A stretch of 64,000 bases of DNA from JAFGIG01 sp964397545 (GCA_964397545.1 CAYNIW010000006.1:1-64000), one strand, 5' to 3'; counted from the first letter of the stretch, positions 33,131-42,337 are shown. A program made the numbers and translations. The notes: generated by a model from the sequence alone, not told the origin.

Positions 33131-35215
33131 TCAGCTGAACATACTCACGGGGTAACACTTGTCGCATTGAGAGCACCACATATGTTTGCAGGGCTCGCAC
33201 TGAACGAGAGTTTTTCCGCACTCACTGCAGACAAATTTTGACGATTTGTCCAGAGGCGGTTCCCTGTCGTATATAGGCTGAAGGTATTCCGAGCAATTGT
33301 CACACCAGTATTTTTTATATTTTTCAACATATCTCGGTTCGCTCCCGCATTTGGGGCATTTCATTGAGCCGTCTTTTTTCTCTTCTATTTTCTCTAAAAC
33401 TTCAGAGGAAGGAGGGACTACCACAACTTTCTCAAGACCAAAATCAAGAGGCATGTATTTCTCGCAGTTATCGCACCAATATCTCTGGTATTGTTCGATA
33501 AACCTGACTTTGCCGTCGCAATTGGGGCAAGAGATTCTATTTTGGTGGAGAGCGAGTTCTTTTGACGGTTCTTGGACATCGAGAGGTTCTTCTTTGGCCT
33601 GATCTTGCGGCGTTTCAACTTCGAGTTCCGCCATGCTCATTGACGGTTCCGAGATTTTTTCTTCTTTTTTACCAAACCCCACGGGCATATACTGCCCGCA
33701 GGAATCGCACCAATATCTGTCGTATTGCTCAATATATCTGGCTTTTTTTCCGCATTTTGGGCATAGCAACGCCACGCTTTCTGTTTCTCCGGCGCTGACG
33801 ACAGATATTTGTTCAGACAAATCAAGAGTGTCAACCTTTTCTTTCTCTTCATCGAGGTCGAGATCCGGTTCGAGAGTTTTATCTAAAGACTCCGTGCTTT
33901 CCTCTTCAATATTTACTTCGAGGGGAATTTCTTCGATCACTATAGGTGAGGCCATATCTTCACCTTCAATGCCCTGGCTTTTTTCTATCGTTATCTGATT
34001 TTCATCATAAGAAGTTTCCGCAGATTCAGCGGACTGAAATTGAGTTTCATCTTCGGCAACAGACACCGCTTCATAAGTATCTTCTGATTTATCTCCTGAT
34101 TTGAAACCGACCGGCATGTATTCACCGCAGTCGTCGCACCAAAACCTGTCGTATTGGACAATATACCTGACCTCAGCCCCGCATTTTGGACAAAGGTTAG
34201 AAGGAAGAATTTGGTCTTGAAGGGCTGATTTTGCAACCTCTTCAGCTTTTTCATCATAGGATTCGGCCAACGCAAATTCAGAGACTTCTTCAGGAGCTGG
34301 ATAAACCTCTTCGGGCTCAACAACCTGTTGGACATCTTCCATTTGAGGTTCAGTTATTCCATCTGATGCTTCGGGTTCAGTTATTTCCGATTCTGTTTTT
34401 TCCGGTTCGGTAATTTGAGGATCTTGAATTTCCGGCTCAGTGATTTGAGGTTCAGAAACTGCCGTTTCTTCCTCCGGCAAACCGGCTATTTTCGCCATTT
34501 CATCAGTCTGTTCTTCTTTTACGGTTGGAGATTTTTCGAAAGCTTCAGAAGATATGTATTCAAGGCATTTATCGCACCAATATCTGCCGTATTCCTCAAT
34601 AAGCCGGATCTGAGACCCGCAAACAGGACAAGAGACAGGAGTGCCTTCAGGAAGTGCTGAGAGGGAAATTGATTCTTTCCCTTCGGATTTTAATGCCGAA
34701 GTTTCTGAGGATGTGTATTCAAGACATGTGTCGCACCAAAATTTACCGTATTCTTCAATAAAGCGAAGAGGAGAGTTGCAGTTCGGGCATTTTTTCTCAG
34801 AATCAGAAGCTTCTTCGGCTTTTTCCTCGGGTTCAACAAATCCCGCGGAGGAGATGTCTTCGACAACTGACGGTTCGGTGACTGGTTTTTCTTCTGAAAA
34901 AGTTTTTTCAGGTTTGGCGAAGTTATCAGGCATGTATTCAGCGCACATGTCGCACCAGTATTTGTCGTATTCTTCAAAATACTGCAGGTCGTAATTGCAG
35001 TTAGGACATTTTAAAGTTTTTTCTCCAAAGGTTTCTTCAGTTTCTTCGCTTTCTAACGGTTCATCTGACGGTTCAGTCGTAATATCCTCGAGAACAGCTT
35101 TTTCAAGCTCTTTTCCAAAACCGATTTCCATATATTTCGAACAATAATCACACCAGTATCTGTCGTAAGGTTCGATGTATCTCACAATGGAGCCGCAATA
35201 AATGCATTTTAATAT
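33131..35215 (-). repeat. Nine intragenic zinc-ribbon repeat units
   Basis: Protein-level repeat with consensus CPxCGxxxRYIEQYDRYWC, then DxCxxYMPxxF. Units 1-2 lie close together; later units are spaced by acidic linkers of very different length. Unit 9 (VCSECGKTLVQCEPCKHMWC, then SQC) is the most divergent. Confidence 0.85.
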
Positions 35216-35284
35216 TTCAGTCTCCGAGCCGTCTTCTGAGGTTGGATCTGTATTTTCGAAAGGAATGTCAGATTCGCCGGCCAT
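33131..35284 (-). CDS. Protein with nine tandem zinc ribbons and acidic linkers
   Basis: 717 residues, no known family that I recognise. Nine near-identical units of about 33 residues, each CxxC, then a strand, then RYIEQYDRYWCDxCxxYMP, sit in a chain from about residue 24 to the C-terminus. Eight end in WCDxC and the last reads MWCSQC with extra cysteines. Long acidic, low-complexity linkers separate them, one with repeated ITEPE-type steps around residues 280-330. No signal peptide or membrane segment, so cytoplasmic. Each unit should bind one zinc; nine would make a stretched multivalent scaffold or a zinc store. Leads the leftward operon before scpA and recJ, with its own promoter at 35340-35367. 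Confidence 0.8.
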   Translation of the reverse strand: MAGESDIPFENTDPTSEDGSETEILKCIYCGSIVRYIEPYDRYWCDYCSKYMEIGFGKELEKAVLEDITTEPSDEPLESEETEETFGEKTLKCPNCNYDLQYFEEYDKYWCDMCAEYMPDNFAKPEKTFSEEKPVTEPSVVEDISSAGFVEPEEKAEEASDSEKKCPNCNSPLRFIEEYGKFWCDTCLEYTSSETSALKSEGKESISLSALPEGTPVSCPVCGSQIRLIEEYGRYWCDKCLEYISSEAFEKSPTVKEEQTDEMAKIAGLPEEETAVSEPQITEPEIQDPQITEPEKTESEITEPEASDGITEPQMEDVQQVVEPEEVYPAPEEVSEFALAESYDEKAEEVAKSALQDQILPSNLCPKCGAEVRYIVQYDRFWCDDCGEYMPVGFKSGDKSEDTYEAVSVAEDETQFQSAESAETSYDENQITIEKSQGIEGEDMASPIVIEEIPLEVNIEEESTESLDKTLEPDLDLDEEKEKVDTLDLSEQISVVSAGETESVALLCPKCGKKARYIEQYDRYWCDSCGQYMPVGFGKKEEKISEPSMSMAELEVETPQDQAKEEPLDVQEPSKELALHQNRISCPNCDGKVRFIEQYQRYWCDNCEKYMPLDFGLEKVVVVPPSSEVLEKIEEKKDGSMKCPKCGSEPRYVEKYKKYWCDNCSEYLQPIYDREPPLDKSSKFVCSECGKTLVQCEPCKHMWCSQCDKCYPVSMFS

Positions 35285-35339
35285 CTATACCTCCGTCAAG
35301 GTAAAATGAACGTTTCAATTGCATATTTTTAATAATTAC

Positions 35340-35367
35340 TATATACTGTCGTCAATTTAATTGTCAA
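35340..35367 (-). promoter_or_regulatory. Promoter of the zinc-ribbon/scpA/recJ operon
   Basis: Minus-strand TTGACA (35367-35362), a 16-base spacer and TATATA (35345-35340), about 55 bases before the ATG at 35284. It lies just before dapH on the other strand. Confidence 0.6.
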
Positions 35368-35377
35368 GAAAATAACC

Positions 35378-36076
35378 GTGAATACAGAAGAAATAATAAG
35401 ATACATCTCCCAAAATCCGAGAAAGACTCCTGCAACAGTTTATGTTAATGGCACTATCCTCTCGAAAGGCGACAGAGACGTCAAAGTTTTCGGAAGCGGA
35501 GATTTTTGGATTTTAATCGGAGATTTTACACAAATAGAGGCAATTCTGAAAGATCCCGACAACAACGTAATTCAATGCCATATCGATATATCCGCAAGGA
35601 ATTCCGCCGTAGGCCTTTCAGATCTTACACAGTTCAAAGCGAGAATCGAACCGGGCGCGATAATCAGGGAAATGACCCAGATCGGAGAAGGCGCGGTCAT
35701 AATGATGGGTGCGGTAATAAACATAGGAGCCGTCATAGGTGAAAAGACAATGATAGACATGAACGCCGTCATTGGAGGAAGAGCTTTGATCGGCAAAAAC
35801 TGCCATATAGGAGCCGGAGCTGTAATTGCCGGAGTCATTGAACCGCCTTCGGCTAAACCTGTCGTCATTAGAGACAACGTTCTCGTCGGCGCCAACGCGG
35901 TCATTCTCGAAGGAATAGAAGTCGGTGAAAAGGCGATAGTTGCCGCCGGCGCCGTCGTCATAGACAACATCCCGCCAAGCCAAGTCTGGGCAGGTGTTCC
36001 GGCGAAGTTTATCAAAAAGGCCGACTCTAAAACTCTCGAAAAATCAAAAATTGTCGAGGCGCTGAGAAATCTCTGA
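35378..36076 (+). CDS. dapH: Tetrahydrodipicolinate N-acetyltransferase
   Basis: Acetylates tetrahydrodipicolinate in the acetylase branch of diaminopimelate/lysine synthesis. 232 residues: an N-terminal helical domain (NTEEIIRYISQNPRKTPATV) followed by a left-handed beta helix of hexapeptide repeats (IEPGAIIREMTQIGEGAVIM, NIGAVIGEKTMID, IGAGAVIAG), and the family loop VIEPPSAKPVVIRDNVLVGA. Start is a GTG at 35378 with a weak ribosome-binding site. Its stop overlaps the next ATG (TGATG), so it is coupled with the aminotransferase that should take the next step. Confidence 0.92.
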   Translation: MNTEEIIRYISQNPRKTPATVYVNGTILSKGDRDVKVFGSGDFWILIGDFTQIEAILKDPDNNVIQCHIDISARNSAVGLSDLTQFKARIEPGAIIREMTQIGEGAVIMMGAVINIGAVIGEKTMIDMNAVIGGRALIGKNCHIGAGAVIAGVIEPPSAKPVVIRDNVLVGANAVILEGIEVGEKAIVAAGAVVIDNIPPSQVWAGVPAKFIKKADSKTLEKSKIVEALRNL

Positions 36077-37233
36077 TGCCGTTTCTTTCAGAGCTTTACC
36101 GACCCTTCGACATAAAGATATCAAAAGCGCGGGGTTCATATATTTTTGACCATAAAGGCGAGGCTTATCTCGACACTTTTTCCGGTATCGGCGTCCATAT
36201 ATTCGGCCACTGCGATTTTGGAATCACGAAAGCGATAAACCTAAAACTCCGGAAACACAGCCATTTGTCAAATCTGTTCATTGACGAAGATGCTGAGATA
36301 TGCGCCGAAATGCTCGCCCGGCGTTTCGACCTTTCAACTAAAGTCATTTTTTCTAATTCAGGGACGGAAGCCGTCGAAGCCGCTCTTAAAATTGTCAAAA
36401 AAGACATGCCCGAGAAGATCATAGTTTCTTTTACGGGGAGTTTTCACGGGAGGACAACGGGAGGCATGTCATTGACCGGAAAAAAAATTTTTCGGGAGAG
36501 ATTTGAACCGCTTATACCCGGCGTGGTTTTTCTGCCTTTTAACGATGAAAAAGCTCTCGAAAAATTTTTCGTTGACTCAGGAGAAAATGTGTCCGCCGTT
36601 TTCGTAGAACCGATTCAGGGATCAGGCGGAGTTATACCCATGAAAGAAGATTTCGCCTATTTGATGTCTGATATTCAAAAGAATTTCGGCAGCGCTTTAG
36701 TCGCTGATGAAATACAAAGCGGACTCGGGAGAACAGGCAAATTTTTCGCTTTCGAAAACTACGGTTTATCCCCTGACATTGTCATTGTTGGGAAGGCTTT
36801 AGGAGGAGGACTCCCTCTCGGAGCAGTTCTGGCTAAAGGTAAATACGGCGATGTCTTAAAACCCGGAGACCACGGTTCAACATTCGCCCCGAACCCCGTG
36901 AGTCTTTCAGCCTGCAGGGAAGTTTTAAGCCGCGTTGACGGCAGTTTAATAGAGAAAAACAAAGAAAAAGGAGATTTATTTTTCGGGATTCTCCGCGAAA
37001 AAACAAGGAACTCAGTAATAGTGAGGGGTAAGGGACTGATGATAGGAATTCAAACAGATAAAGACGTCCGCAAAGTCAAAGATCACTGTTTCAGAAAAAA
37101 AATCCTCGTGAACACGATTGGAGAGAACGTCATCAGACTTCTCCCCCCTTTTGGAATCAGCTCTGATGAAATTGCTACGATATGCGAGGCGATCGCAGAA
37201 GGCATCGACTGCGCTCCATCCCTTTCAGGGTGA
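36076..37233 (+). CDS. Class III aminotransferase, likely N-acetyl-diaminopimelate or acetylornithine type
   Basis: 385 residues, ArgD-like PLP enzyme. Motifs: FSGIGVHIFGHCD, FSNSGTEAVEAALK, FTGSFHGRTTGGMSLTG, VEPIQGSGGV, LVADEIQSGLGRTG, and VGKALGGGLPLGAV with the PLP lysine. Because it is coupled by a one-base overlap to dapH, the most likely substrate is N-acetyl-2-amino-6-oxopimelate (lysine pathway). In Bacillus that step uses a class I enzyme (PatA), so this would be a non-orthologous solution. It may also serve arginine synthesis; no arg genes are nearby. Confidence 0.85.
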   Translation: MPFLSELYRPFDIKISKARGSYIFDHKGEAYLDTFSGIGVHIFGHCDFGITKAINLKLRKHSHLSNLFIDEDAEICAEMLARRFDLSTKVIFSNSGTEAVEAALKIVKKDMPEKIIVSFTGSFHGRTTGGMSLTGKKIFRERFEPLIPGVVFLPFNDEKALEKFFVDSGENVSAVFVEPIQGSGGVIPMKEDFAYLMSDIQKNFGSALVADEIQSGLGRTGKFFAFENYGLSPDIVIVGKALGGGLPLGAVLAKGKYGDVLKPGDHGSTFAPNPVSLSACREVLSRVDGSLIEKNKEKGDLFFGILREKTRNSVIVRGKGLMIGIQTDKDVRKVKDHCFRKKILVNTIGENVIRLLPPFGISSDEIATICEAIAEGIDCAPSLSG

Positions 37234-37315
37234 AATGAAAACCGGCTCGGCTTTCTCAAGAAATCGCGCAGAGAAAATCCCGGTGAACTCATAAAAATTC
37301 CGGGAAAACAGAGGA

Positions 37316-37345
37316 TTGACTTTTCATGCCCTCAGCAATTAACTT
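37316..37345 (+). promoter_or_regulatory. Possible promoter before ahcY
   Basis: TTGACT (37316-37321) with TAACTT 18 bases on (37340-37345); the -10 is poor. Upstream, TCCCGG/CCGGGA (37278-37305) can pair around a 16-base AT-rich loop and may mark the end of the aminotransferase message. I see no known SAM or SAH riboswitch in the 133-base gap. Confidence 0.35.
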
Positions 37346-37366
37346 TAGATAAACAAAGGAGAGTTT

Positions 37367-38776
37367 ATGAAAGATAAAGGCATTAAATACAAAATAAATG
37401 ATATTTCTCTTGCGGATTGGGGAAACAAGGAAATTGAGATTGCCCGCAGGGAAATGCCCGGCTTGATGGCGCTGAGAAGTAAATACGGAAAGACCAAGCC
37501 TCTCTCGGGAGCTAAAATTTCAGGATCCCTTCACATGACCATTCAAACAGCCGTTTTGATAGAAACTTTAGTTGAACTCGGTGCGGACGTCAGATGGGCG
37601 AGTTGTAATATTTTTTCTACACAAGATCACGCCGCCGCCGCTGTAGCTTCCATGGGAATTCCTGTCTTTGCATGGAAGGGCGAAACTTTGGAGGAATACT
37701 GGTGGTGCACGGAACAAGCTCTTTCATTTCCCTCAAATAAATCTCCTGACCTTATCGTGGACGATGGAGGCGATGCGACTCTCATGGTCCATCTCGGATA
37801 TTTTGCCGAAGAGGACCCCCGCATACTCGACGAAAAAACTTTTTCTCAAGATGAGAAATACCTGAAAGAAAGGCTGAAGATTATATTAAAAGAAGACCCC
37901 GGAAAATGGCACAGAACAAAAGCATCTCTGAAAGGAGTCTCCGAGGAGACGACAACCGGAGTTCAAAGGCTTTACGCGATGCATAAAGAGAAAAAACTTC
38001 TTTTCCCGGCAATAAACGTCAATGATTCAGTCACCAAATCCAAATTCGACAATATCTACGGCTGTCGAGAATCATTGATAGACGGGATTAAAAGAGCGAC
38101 AGGCGTTATGATTGCCGGTAAAACGGCAGTCGTATGCGGATACGGAGACGTGGGAAAAGGATCGGCAAAAGCCCTCAAAAATTACTGCGCTAAAGTCACA
38201 GTGACTGAAATTGACCCTATATGTGCCCTCCAGGCTTCAATGGACGGTTTTGAAGTCAACACACTTGAAGATATTATTGAATCAGCCGACATAATAGTCA
38301 CTGCGACCGGCAACAGAGACATAGTCACGCTGGAACACATGCTTTCTATGAAAGATCACGCCGTGCTCTGCAACATAGGGCATTTCGATAATGAGATTCA
38401 GGTTTCAAGACTGATGTCTTTTCCGGGTATAAAAAGGACTACAGTAAAACCCGGAGCGGATATTTTCCGATTTCCCGACGGACATTCAATATTCCTCCTT
38501 GCCGAAGGAAGGCTTGTCAATCTCGGTTGCGCGGCGGGACATCCCTCTTTTGTTATGAGCAATTCATTCGCCAATCAAATACTCGCTCAGATAGAACTTT
38601 TTACGAAAAAACACGAAATAGGCGTTTACGTAATACCGAAAATACTCGACGAAGAAGTCGCGGCTCTTCATCTTGAGCATCTGGGCGCGCGTCTAACGAA
38701 ACTGACGGAAGAGCAGGCTTCTTATATAGGAGTCCCCGTGGGAGGACCTTTTAAGCCTGAAACTTACAGATACTGA
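37367..38776 (+). CDS. ahcY: S-adenosylhomocysteinase
   Basis: Hydrolyses S-adenosylhomocysteine to adenosine and homocysteine. 469 residues. Motifs: MPGLMALRSKYGKTKPLSGA at the start, SCNIFSTQDHAAAA, WKGETLEEYWWCTEQAL, DDGGDATLMVH, the NAD-binding CGYGDVGKGSAKAL, TATGNRDIV, and HAVLCNIGHFDNEIQ. The end KPETYRY has the conserved Lys and Tyr that reach the neighbour's NAD site. AAAGGAGAG ribosome-binding site. Stands first in the run ahcY-GH18-like-methyltransferase. Confidence 0.97.
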   Translation: MKDKGIKYKINDISLADWGNKEIEIARREMPGLMALRSKYGKTKPLSGAKISGSLHMTIQTAVLIETLVELGADVRWASCNIFSTQDHAAAAVASMGIPVFAWKGETLEEYWWCTEQALSFPSNKSPDLIVDDGGDATLMVHLGYFAEEDPRILDEKTFSQDEKYLKERLKIILKEDPGKWHRTKASLKGVSEETTTGVQRLYAMHKEKKLLFPAINVNDSVTKSKFDNIYGCRESLIDGIKRATGVMIAGKTAVVCGYGDVGKGSAKALKNYCAKVTVTEIDPICALQASMDGFEVNTLEDIIESADIIVTATGNRDIVTLEHMLSMKDHAVLCNIGHFDNEIQVSRLMSFPGIKRTTVKPGADIFRFPDGHSIFLLAEGRLVNLGCAAGHPSFVMSNSFANQILAQIELFTKKHEIGVYVIPKILDEEVAALHLEHLGARLTKLTEEQASYIGVPVGGPFKPETYRY

Positions 38777-38801
38777 AAAAGTCCCTCTTCTACATAGTAA
38801 G

Positions 38802-39800
38802 ATGAAAAAAAGCCGCCGCAGAAAATCCAGATACGCCGCGGGCGCTGTTGTCCTAATGCTTTGCGCCGCTTCTGCGGTATTCTGGTTTTGTTTCCATAAA
38901 AAACCTGTCAGGATTTCAGAGAGAGAGAACGGCATCTGGCTCGCTCACCGCTGGGCGGAAAATCCGGCGGATGAAAAAGAAATCATTGGACTTTCAGAGA
39001 ATCTGCGGGATTCACGAATACGACATGTATTCCTTCATTCAGGACCTCTCGATTCTCTGGGTAAAATCAGCAGTGACAAATACGCCAGTGCGGGAGAATT
39101 TATTTTTCTTCTGAAAAAAAACAATCCTGAAATATTGTCCGTTCAGGCATGGATAGGCCAGATTGAGAAAAAAGGCGGCGGAGTCCTCGATATAAATTCG
39201 GACTCTACGAGAGAAAATATAATCAAAACATGCACTGAACTCATGGCTGTCGGTTTTGACGGAATACACGTTGACATAGAGCCTATCCTGGATGGAGATA
39301 CTCTTTTTCTGCTTCTATTGGAGAGAATAAAAAATGAAGCCGTCGGAGACGCTTTTTTAACATGCGCGACGCCGAAAATCTCTCTCGGTAAATTGTTCGG
39401 TCAAACCCTGAAAATACTGTTTTCGGTCAAGGGCCTCTGGAGTGAAGAATATTACAGACAAGTTTCCGAAAAATGCGATTTCACAGTCGCCATGCTCTAT
39501 GACACCCGTATAAAAGACCCCGGAATATATAATCTTTTCATATCTCTCGAAGTCATGAAGCTGACAAAAACCGTTTCAAACCCTGTAATGATAGGAATCC
39601 CGAGCTACGAAGAAGTGAAACCTTCTTTCAGTCCGGAAATTGAAAACCTCGCATCAGCGCTGGAAGCCGTTTTTATTGGACTGAAATACGGCAACAGGGA
39701 CAAATACAAAGGTTTCTCGATATACGCCGACTGGACGATGGAAGAGGAAGAATGGGATCTGATAAAAGAACACGTAAAATCGGAGAAGCACTATGAATGA
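38802..39800 (+). CDS. Membrane-anchored GH18-like TIM-barrel protein
   Basis: 332 residues with a basic N-terminus and one hydrophobic anchor (about 11-30). The domain has the GH18 core segment FDGIHVDIEP near residue 151, where chitinase-type enzymes have DGIDIDWE: the catalytic Glu and preceding Asp are kept but the first inner Asp is His. Later MIGIPSYEE and YADWTMEEEEW fit barrel strands with an aromatic end. It could hydrolyse a glycan in the periplasm or be a binding-only form. It overlaps the next gene by eight bases. Confidence 0.65.
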   Translation: MKKSRRRKSRYAAGAVVLMLCAASAVFWFCFHKKPVRISERENGIWLAHRWAENPADEKEIIGLSENLRDSRIRHVFLHSGPLDSLGKISSDKYASAGEFIFLLKKNNPEILSVQAWIGQIEKKGGGVLDINSDSTRENIIKTCTELMAVGFDGIHVDIEPILDGDTLFLLLLERIKNEAVGDAFLTCATPKISLGKLFGQTLKILFSVKGLWSEEYYRQVSEKCDFTVAMLYDTRIKDPGIYNLFISLEVMKLTKTVSNPVMIGIPSYEEVKPSFSPEIENLASALEAVFIGLKYGNRDKYKGFSIYADWTMEEEEWDLIKEHVKSEKHYE

Positions 39801-40311
39801 CCTTACTGTCAAAAGAGGCGACGGAACAAGAAAGGAATTCCAGAGAACACAGATAGCGGTCATTCTCGACAATCTAAGAAGCGCAAGAAATGTGGGAGCT
39901 ATATTCAGAACATGCGACGCAATCGGCGTCGGAGAGCTAATACTATGCGGAACTACTGCCATACCGCCTCACGACGGCATTGCCATGACGGCTATGGGAG
40001 CCGAAAAATACGTGAAATGGTCTTATTCGAGTTTTACTGTCGAAGCGGCCAGAAAGATGAAATCGGCGGGGAGGCCTTTGATAACTCTTGAGACGACTAA
40101 CACGAGTAAACTTTTTTGGGATGCTGACTACCCGGACGATTCCGTCATCATAATCGGCAACGAAGCATTGGGGATATCCGAAGAAATAATCAGAATGTCC
40201 GACGAAGTAATAGAAATACCTATGATGGGTTACAAAAATTCTCTGAATGTAGCTTCGGCTTTTGCTGTAATAGGATATGAAATTTTACGCCGAAGGGTAT
40301 TCAGGGCTTGA
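39793..40311 (+). CDS. SpoU/TrmH-family RNA 2'-O-methyltransferase
   Basis: 172 residues, a SPOUT fold without the N-terminal substrate-binding domain. Motif 1 VILDNLRSARNVGAIFRTCDAIG has the catalytic Arg and Asn; motif 2 IIIGNEALGISEEII and motif 3 IPMMGYKNSLNVASAFAV complete the knot that binds SAM. Target may be tRNA (TrmH/TrmL-like) or rRNA; the size is nearest TrmL. The 3' end overlaps the convergent rqcH gene by 27 bases. Confidence 0.9.
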   Translation: MNDLTVKRGDGTRKEFQRTQIAVILDNLRSARNVGAIFRTCDAIGVGELILCGTTAIPPHDGIAMTAMGAEKYVKWSYSSFTVEAARKMKSAGRPLITLETTNTSKLFWDADYPDDSVIIIGNEALGISEEIIRMSDEVIEIPMMGYKNSLNVASAFAVIGYEILRRRVFRA

Positions 40312-41745
40312 GACATCTGATACCGGACGGACAAATAAAACTTTTTCCCTGTCGAGGACGACTAATCCTTTAGGCGATTTTCTGGGTTTTCTGACATATT
40401 TCCTGAAAGTATACTGGACAGGAACTAAAGAAGAAAATCTTGCGGAAGAAAAACCGGCAGCTATAGAGGCGGCGAATTCAATGTCGCTTTTCTGAGGTTC
40501 TTTCGCATTTCCGAGAAAAAGAATCACATGAGATCCTTTTGCGTCTTTCACGTGAAAGAATATGTCTTTTTGCGACGCGATTTTCATTGTGAGTTTGTCG
40601 GAGTCTTCAGCGCTTTTTGAGACGGCGACGGTTTTACCGGTAGGGCTCTTAAAAACCCTGTAACGGGCTAGAGGGTCAGGTTTTTTCTCTTGAGTTCCTT
40701 TTGTTATAGCTGAATTTTCAGAACAGACGTCTTCTAATTCCTTTCTGATTTGAGCGATATTTTTTTCCAGTTCGTTCCTTTTTCTGAGGTTTTTTTTATA
40801 GATCGAGAAAAGCTTTTTTATGATGTCTCCTTTTGATTCACCCGATATTTTAATGTAAATTTCACTCAGTTTAGGATTATCCGGTTTTAAAAAAGGGAGA
40901 TACCTATCCTCTGAAGCTTTGATCTTTTCTCCGAAAGATAATATTTCTTCCGGCGAAAGTATTTCTTGGAGCGATTTCATTGCTGTTCTTTCGGATCTTT
41001 CCAGTTTTTCTTTTTCCTTTTGGACCGGAGAATTAAAACCGGATTTTTGGATTTCAGTTTTTAGTTGCTCAATGATCTCCGAAGGCGTCTTCTGCATAAA
41101 CTCCTCCGAATCTACGCAAGGGACGGCATATTCGCCTACTTTGAGCTTTACAAGTGATATTTTTGACGCGTCTGATATTTCTGATTTTTCTATGACATCT
41201 ATCTTTTCCCGTGACAGGCCAGCAAAGATCTTCGCCTTGCTCAGCCATTCATCAAGAGATGCCGGTCTGGGGTCCACTGGAGAAGGAAGTTCATAAATTT
41301 CTCCCGAGCGAAGCTTCCGTTTCGAAGAAGAAGACTTTCTGAAATGCCTCACTATTCTGCCGTCTTCTCCTTTGGTTAAAAAAGCGTTCGGGAATCCGCC
41401 GAAAAATTCAAACCACACCTTCCAAGTTCTCATTCCGCCGAAATCTGCTCCTGTAGATATATCCATATAAAGAATTCTGTCGCATCCTGCCTGGCCGGAC
41501 GACAAAATCGTCCCGTTCTTCAATGCTTCCTGCCAGCCATGGGCGCAGGTTTTTTTTAAATCATGAGTTGAATTAATCGCGAGCCAGCTGAATCTCGGAT
41601 GAAGATAGAAGTCAATTGTCTCGTCGCCCGTGGAAAAAGAAATGCCGTCATCAAAAAAATCGACTGTTCTGATCTTTCTGCCGGAGAATTTTCCGAGTAT
41701 TATCGATAATAGATAAAATGAATATCCGTCGCTTTTTATTTTCAC
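40285..41745 (-). CDS. rqcH: RqcH/NFACT-family ribosome quality control protein
   Basis: Binds peptidyl-tRNA on split 50S subunits and adds Ala tails to stalled chains in other bacteria. About 486 residues from the GTG at 41745, which gives KIKSDGYSFYLLSIILGKF, aligning with the family start; an ATG at 41817 would add 24 residues and overlap efp by 44 bases. NFACT-N features: GGFPNAFLTKGEDGRIV. A coiled coil spans about residues 255-365. The NFACT-R domain has SQKDIFFHVKDAKGSHVIL. Downstream of efp, it joins two translation-stall factors. Confidence 0.88.
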   Translation of the reverse strand: MKIKSDGYSFYLLSIILGKFSGRKIRTVDFFDDGISFSTGDETIDFYLHPRFSWLAINSTHDLKKTCAHGWQEALKNGTILSSGQAGCDRILYMDISTGADFGGMRTWKVWFEFFGGFPNAFLTKGEDGRIVRHFRKSSSSKRKLRSGEIYELPSPVDPRPASLDEWLSKAKIFAGLSREKIDVIEKSEISDASKISLVKLKVGEYAVPCVDSEEFMQKTPSEIIEQLKTEIQKSGFNSPVQKEKEKLERSERTAMKSLQEILSPEEILSFGEKIKASEDRYLPFLKPDNPKLSEIYIKISGESKGDIIKKLFSIYKKNLRKRNELEKNIAQIRKELEDVCSENSAITKGTQEKKPDPLARYRVFKSPTGKTVAVSKSAEDSDKLTMKIASQKDIFFHVKDAKGSHVILFLGNAKEPQKSDIEFAASIAAGFSSARFSSLVPVQYTFRKYVRKPRKSPKGLVVLDREKVLFVRPVSDVSSPEYPSA

Positions 41746-41773
41746 AATATTTTGTATATGAAACGTTCGGTTT

Positions 41774-42337
41774 TTACTTGCTGATTCTTTCCATGTATTC
41801 GTCTGTTCGGGTGTCAATCCGAACCATATCTCCGGGATTTATGAAAAGCGGAACTGTTATCTTGACTCCGCCTTCGACAATGGCGGGTTTCGTGCCCGCA
41901 GTGGCTGTGTCTCCCTTGTAACCGGGAGCGGTTTCCAATACTTTTAATTCAACAAAAAAAGGCAGTTCGGCGTCGACGATTTTTCCTTCAGCGTAAAGAA
42001 GGTCGCATTCCATATTTTCTTTGAGCCATTTGGCTTTTTCGCCCATTACTTTCAAATCCACAGTTATCTGCTCGTAGTTTTCAATATCCATGAACCAGTA
42101 AGTGCCGTTTTCCGGGTAAAGGCACTGGTATTTCCTTCTTTCAAGCCTAATCAGATCAAATTTGTCGTTGTCTCTCAAGGTATCTTCGACTATCTGTCCT
42201 GTTTCCACATTTCTCAGTTTCGCCCTCGCAAAAGCCGCTCCTTTGCCGGGTTTGACATGCTGATAGTCCACTATCTTGTAAATTCTCCCGTCGTATTTTA
42301 TTGTCACGTTTTTTCCGATATCGGAAAGAGACGCCAT
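41774..42337 (-). CDS. efp: Elongation factor P
   Basis: Relieves ribosome stalling at polyproline. 187 residues, three OB-like domains. The tip loop HVKPGKGAAFARAKLRN carries the Lys that is modified in many bacteria; no EpmA/EpmB or YmfI-type modifier is in view. GTYWFMDIENYEQI and the C-terminal signature TAPGYKGDTATAGTKPA are typical. It is followed directly by rqcH and preceded by a TPR protein, all leftward. Confidence 0.96.
   Translation of the reverse strand: MASLSDIGKNVTIKYDGRIYKIVDYQHVKPGKGAAFARAKLRNVETGQIVEDTLRDNDKFDLIRLERRKYQCLYPENGTYWFMDIENYEQITVDLKVMGEKAKWLKENMECDLLYAEGKIVDAELPFFVELKVLETAPGYKGDTATAGTKPAIVEGGVKITVPLFINPGDMVRIDTRTDEYMERISK

Noticed and set aside
33131..35284. CRISPR-like or satellite repeat in DNA
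   Set aside because: The repetition is at protein level with irregular spacing and clear codon structure; it encodes zinc ribbons.
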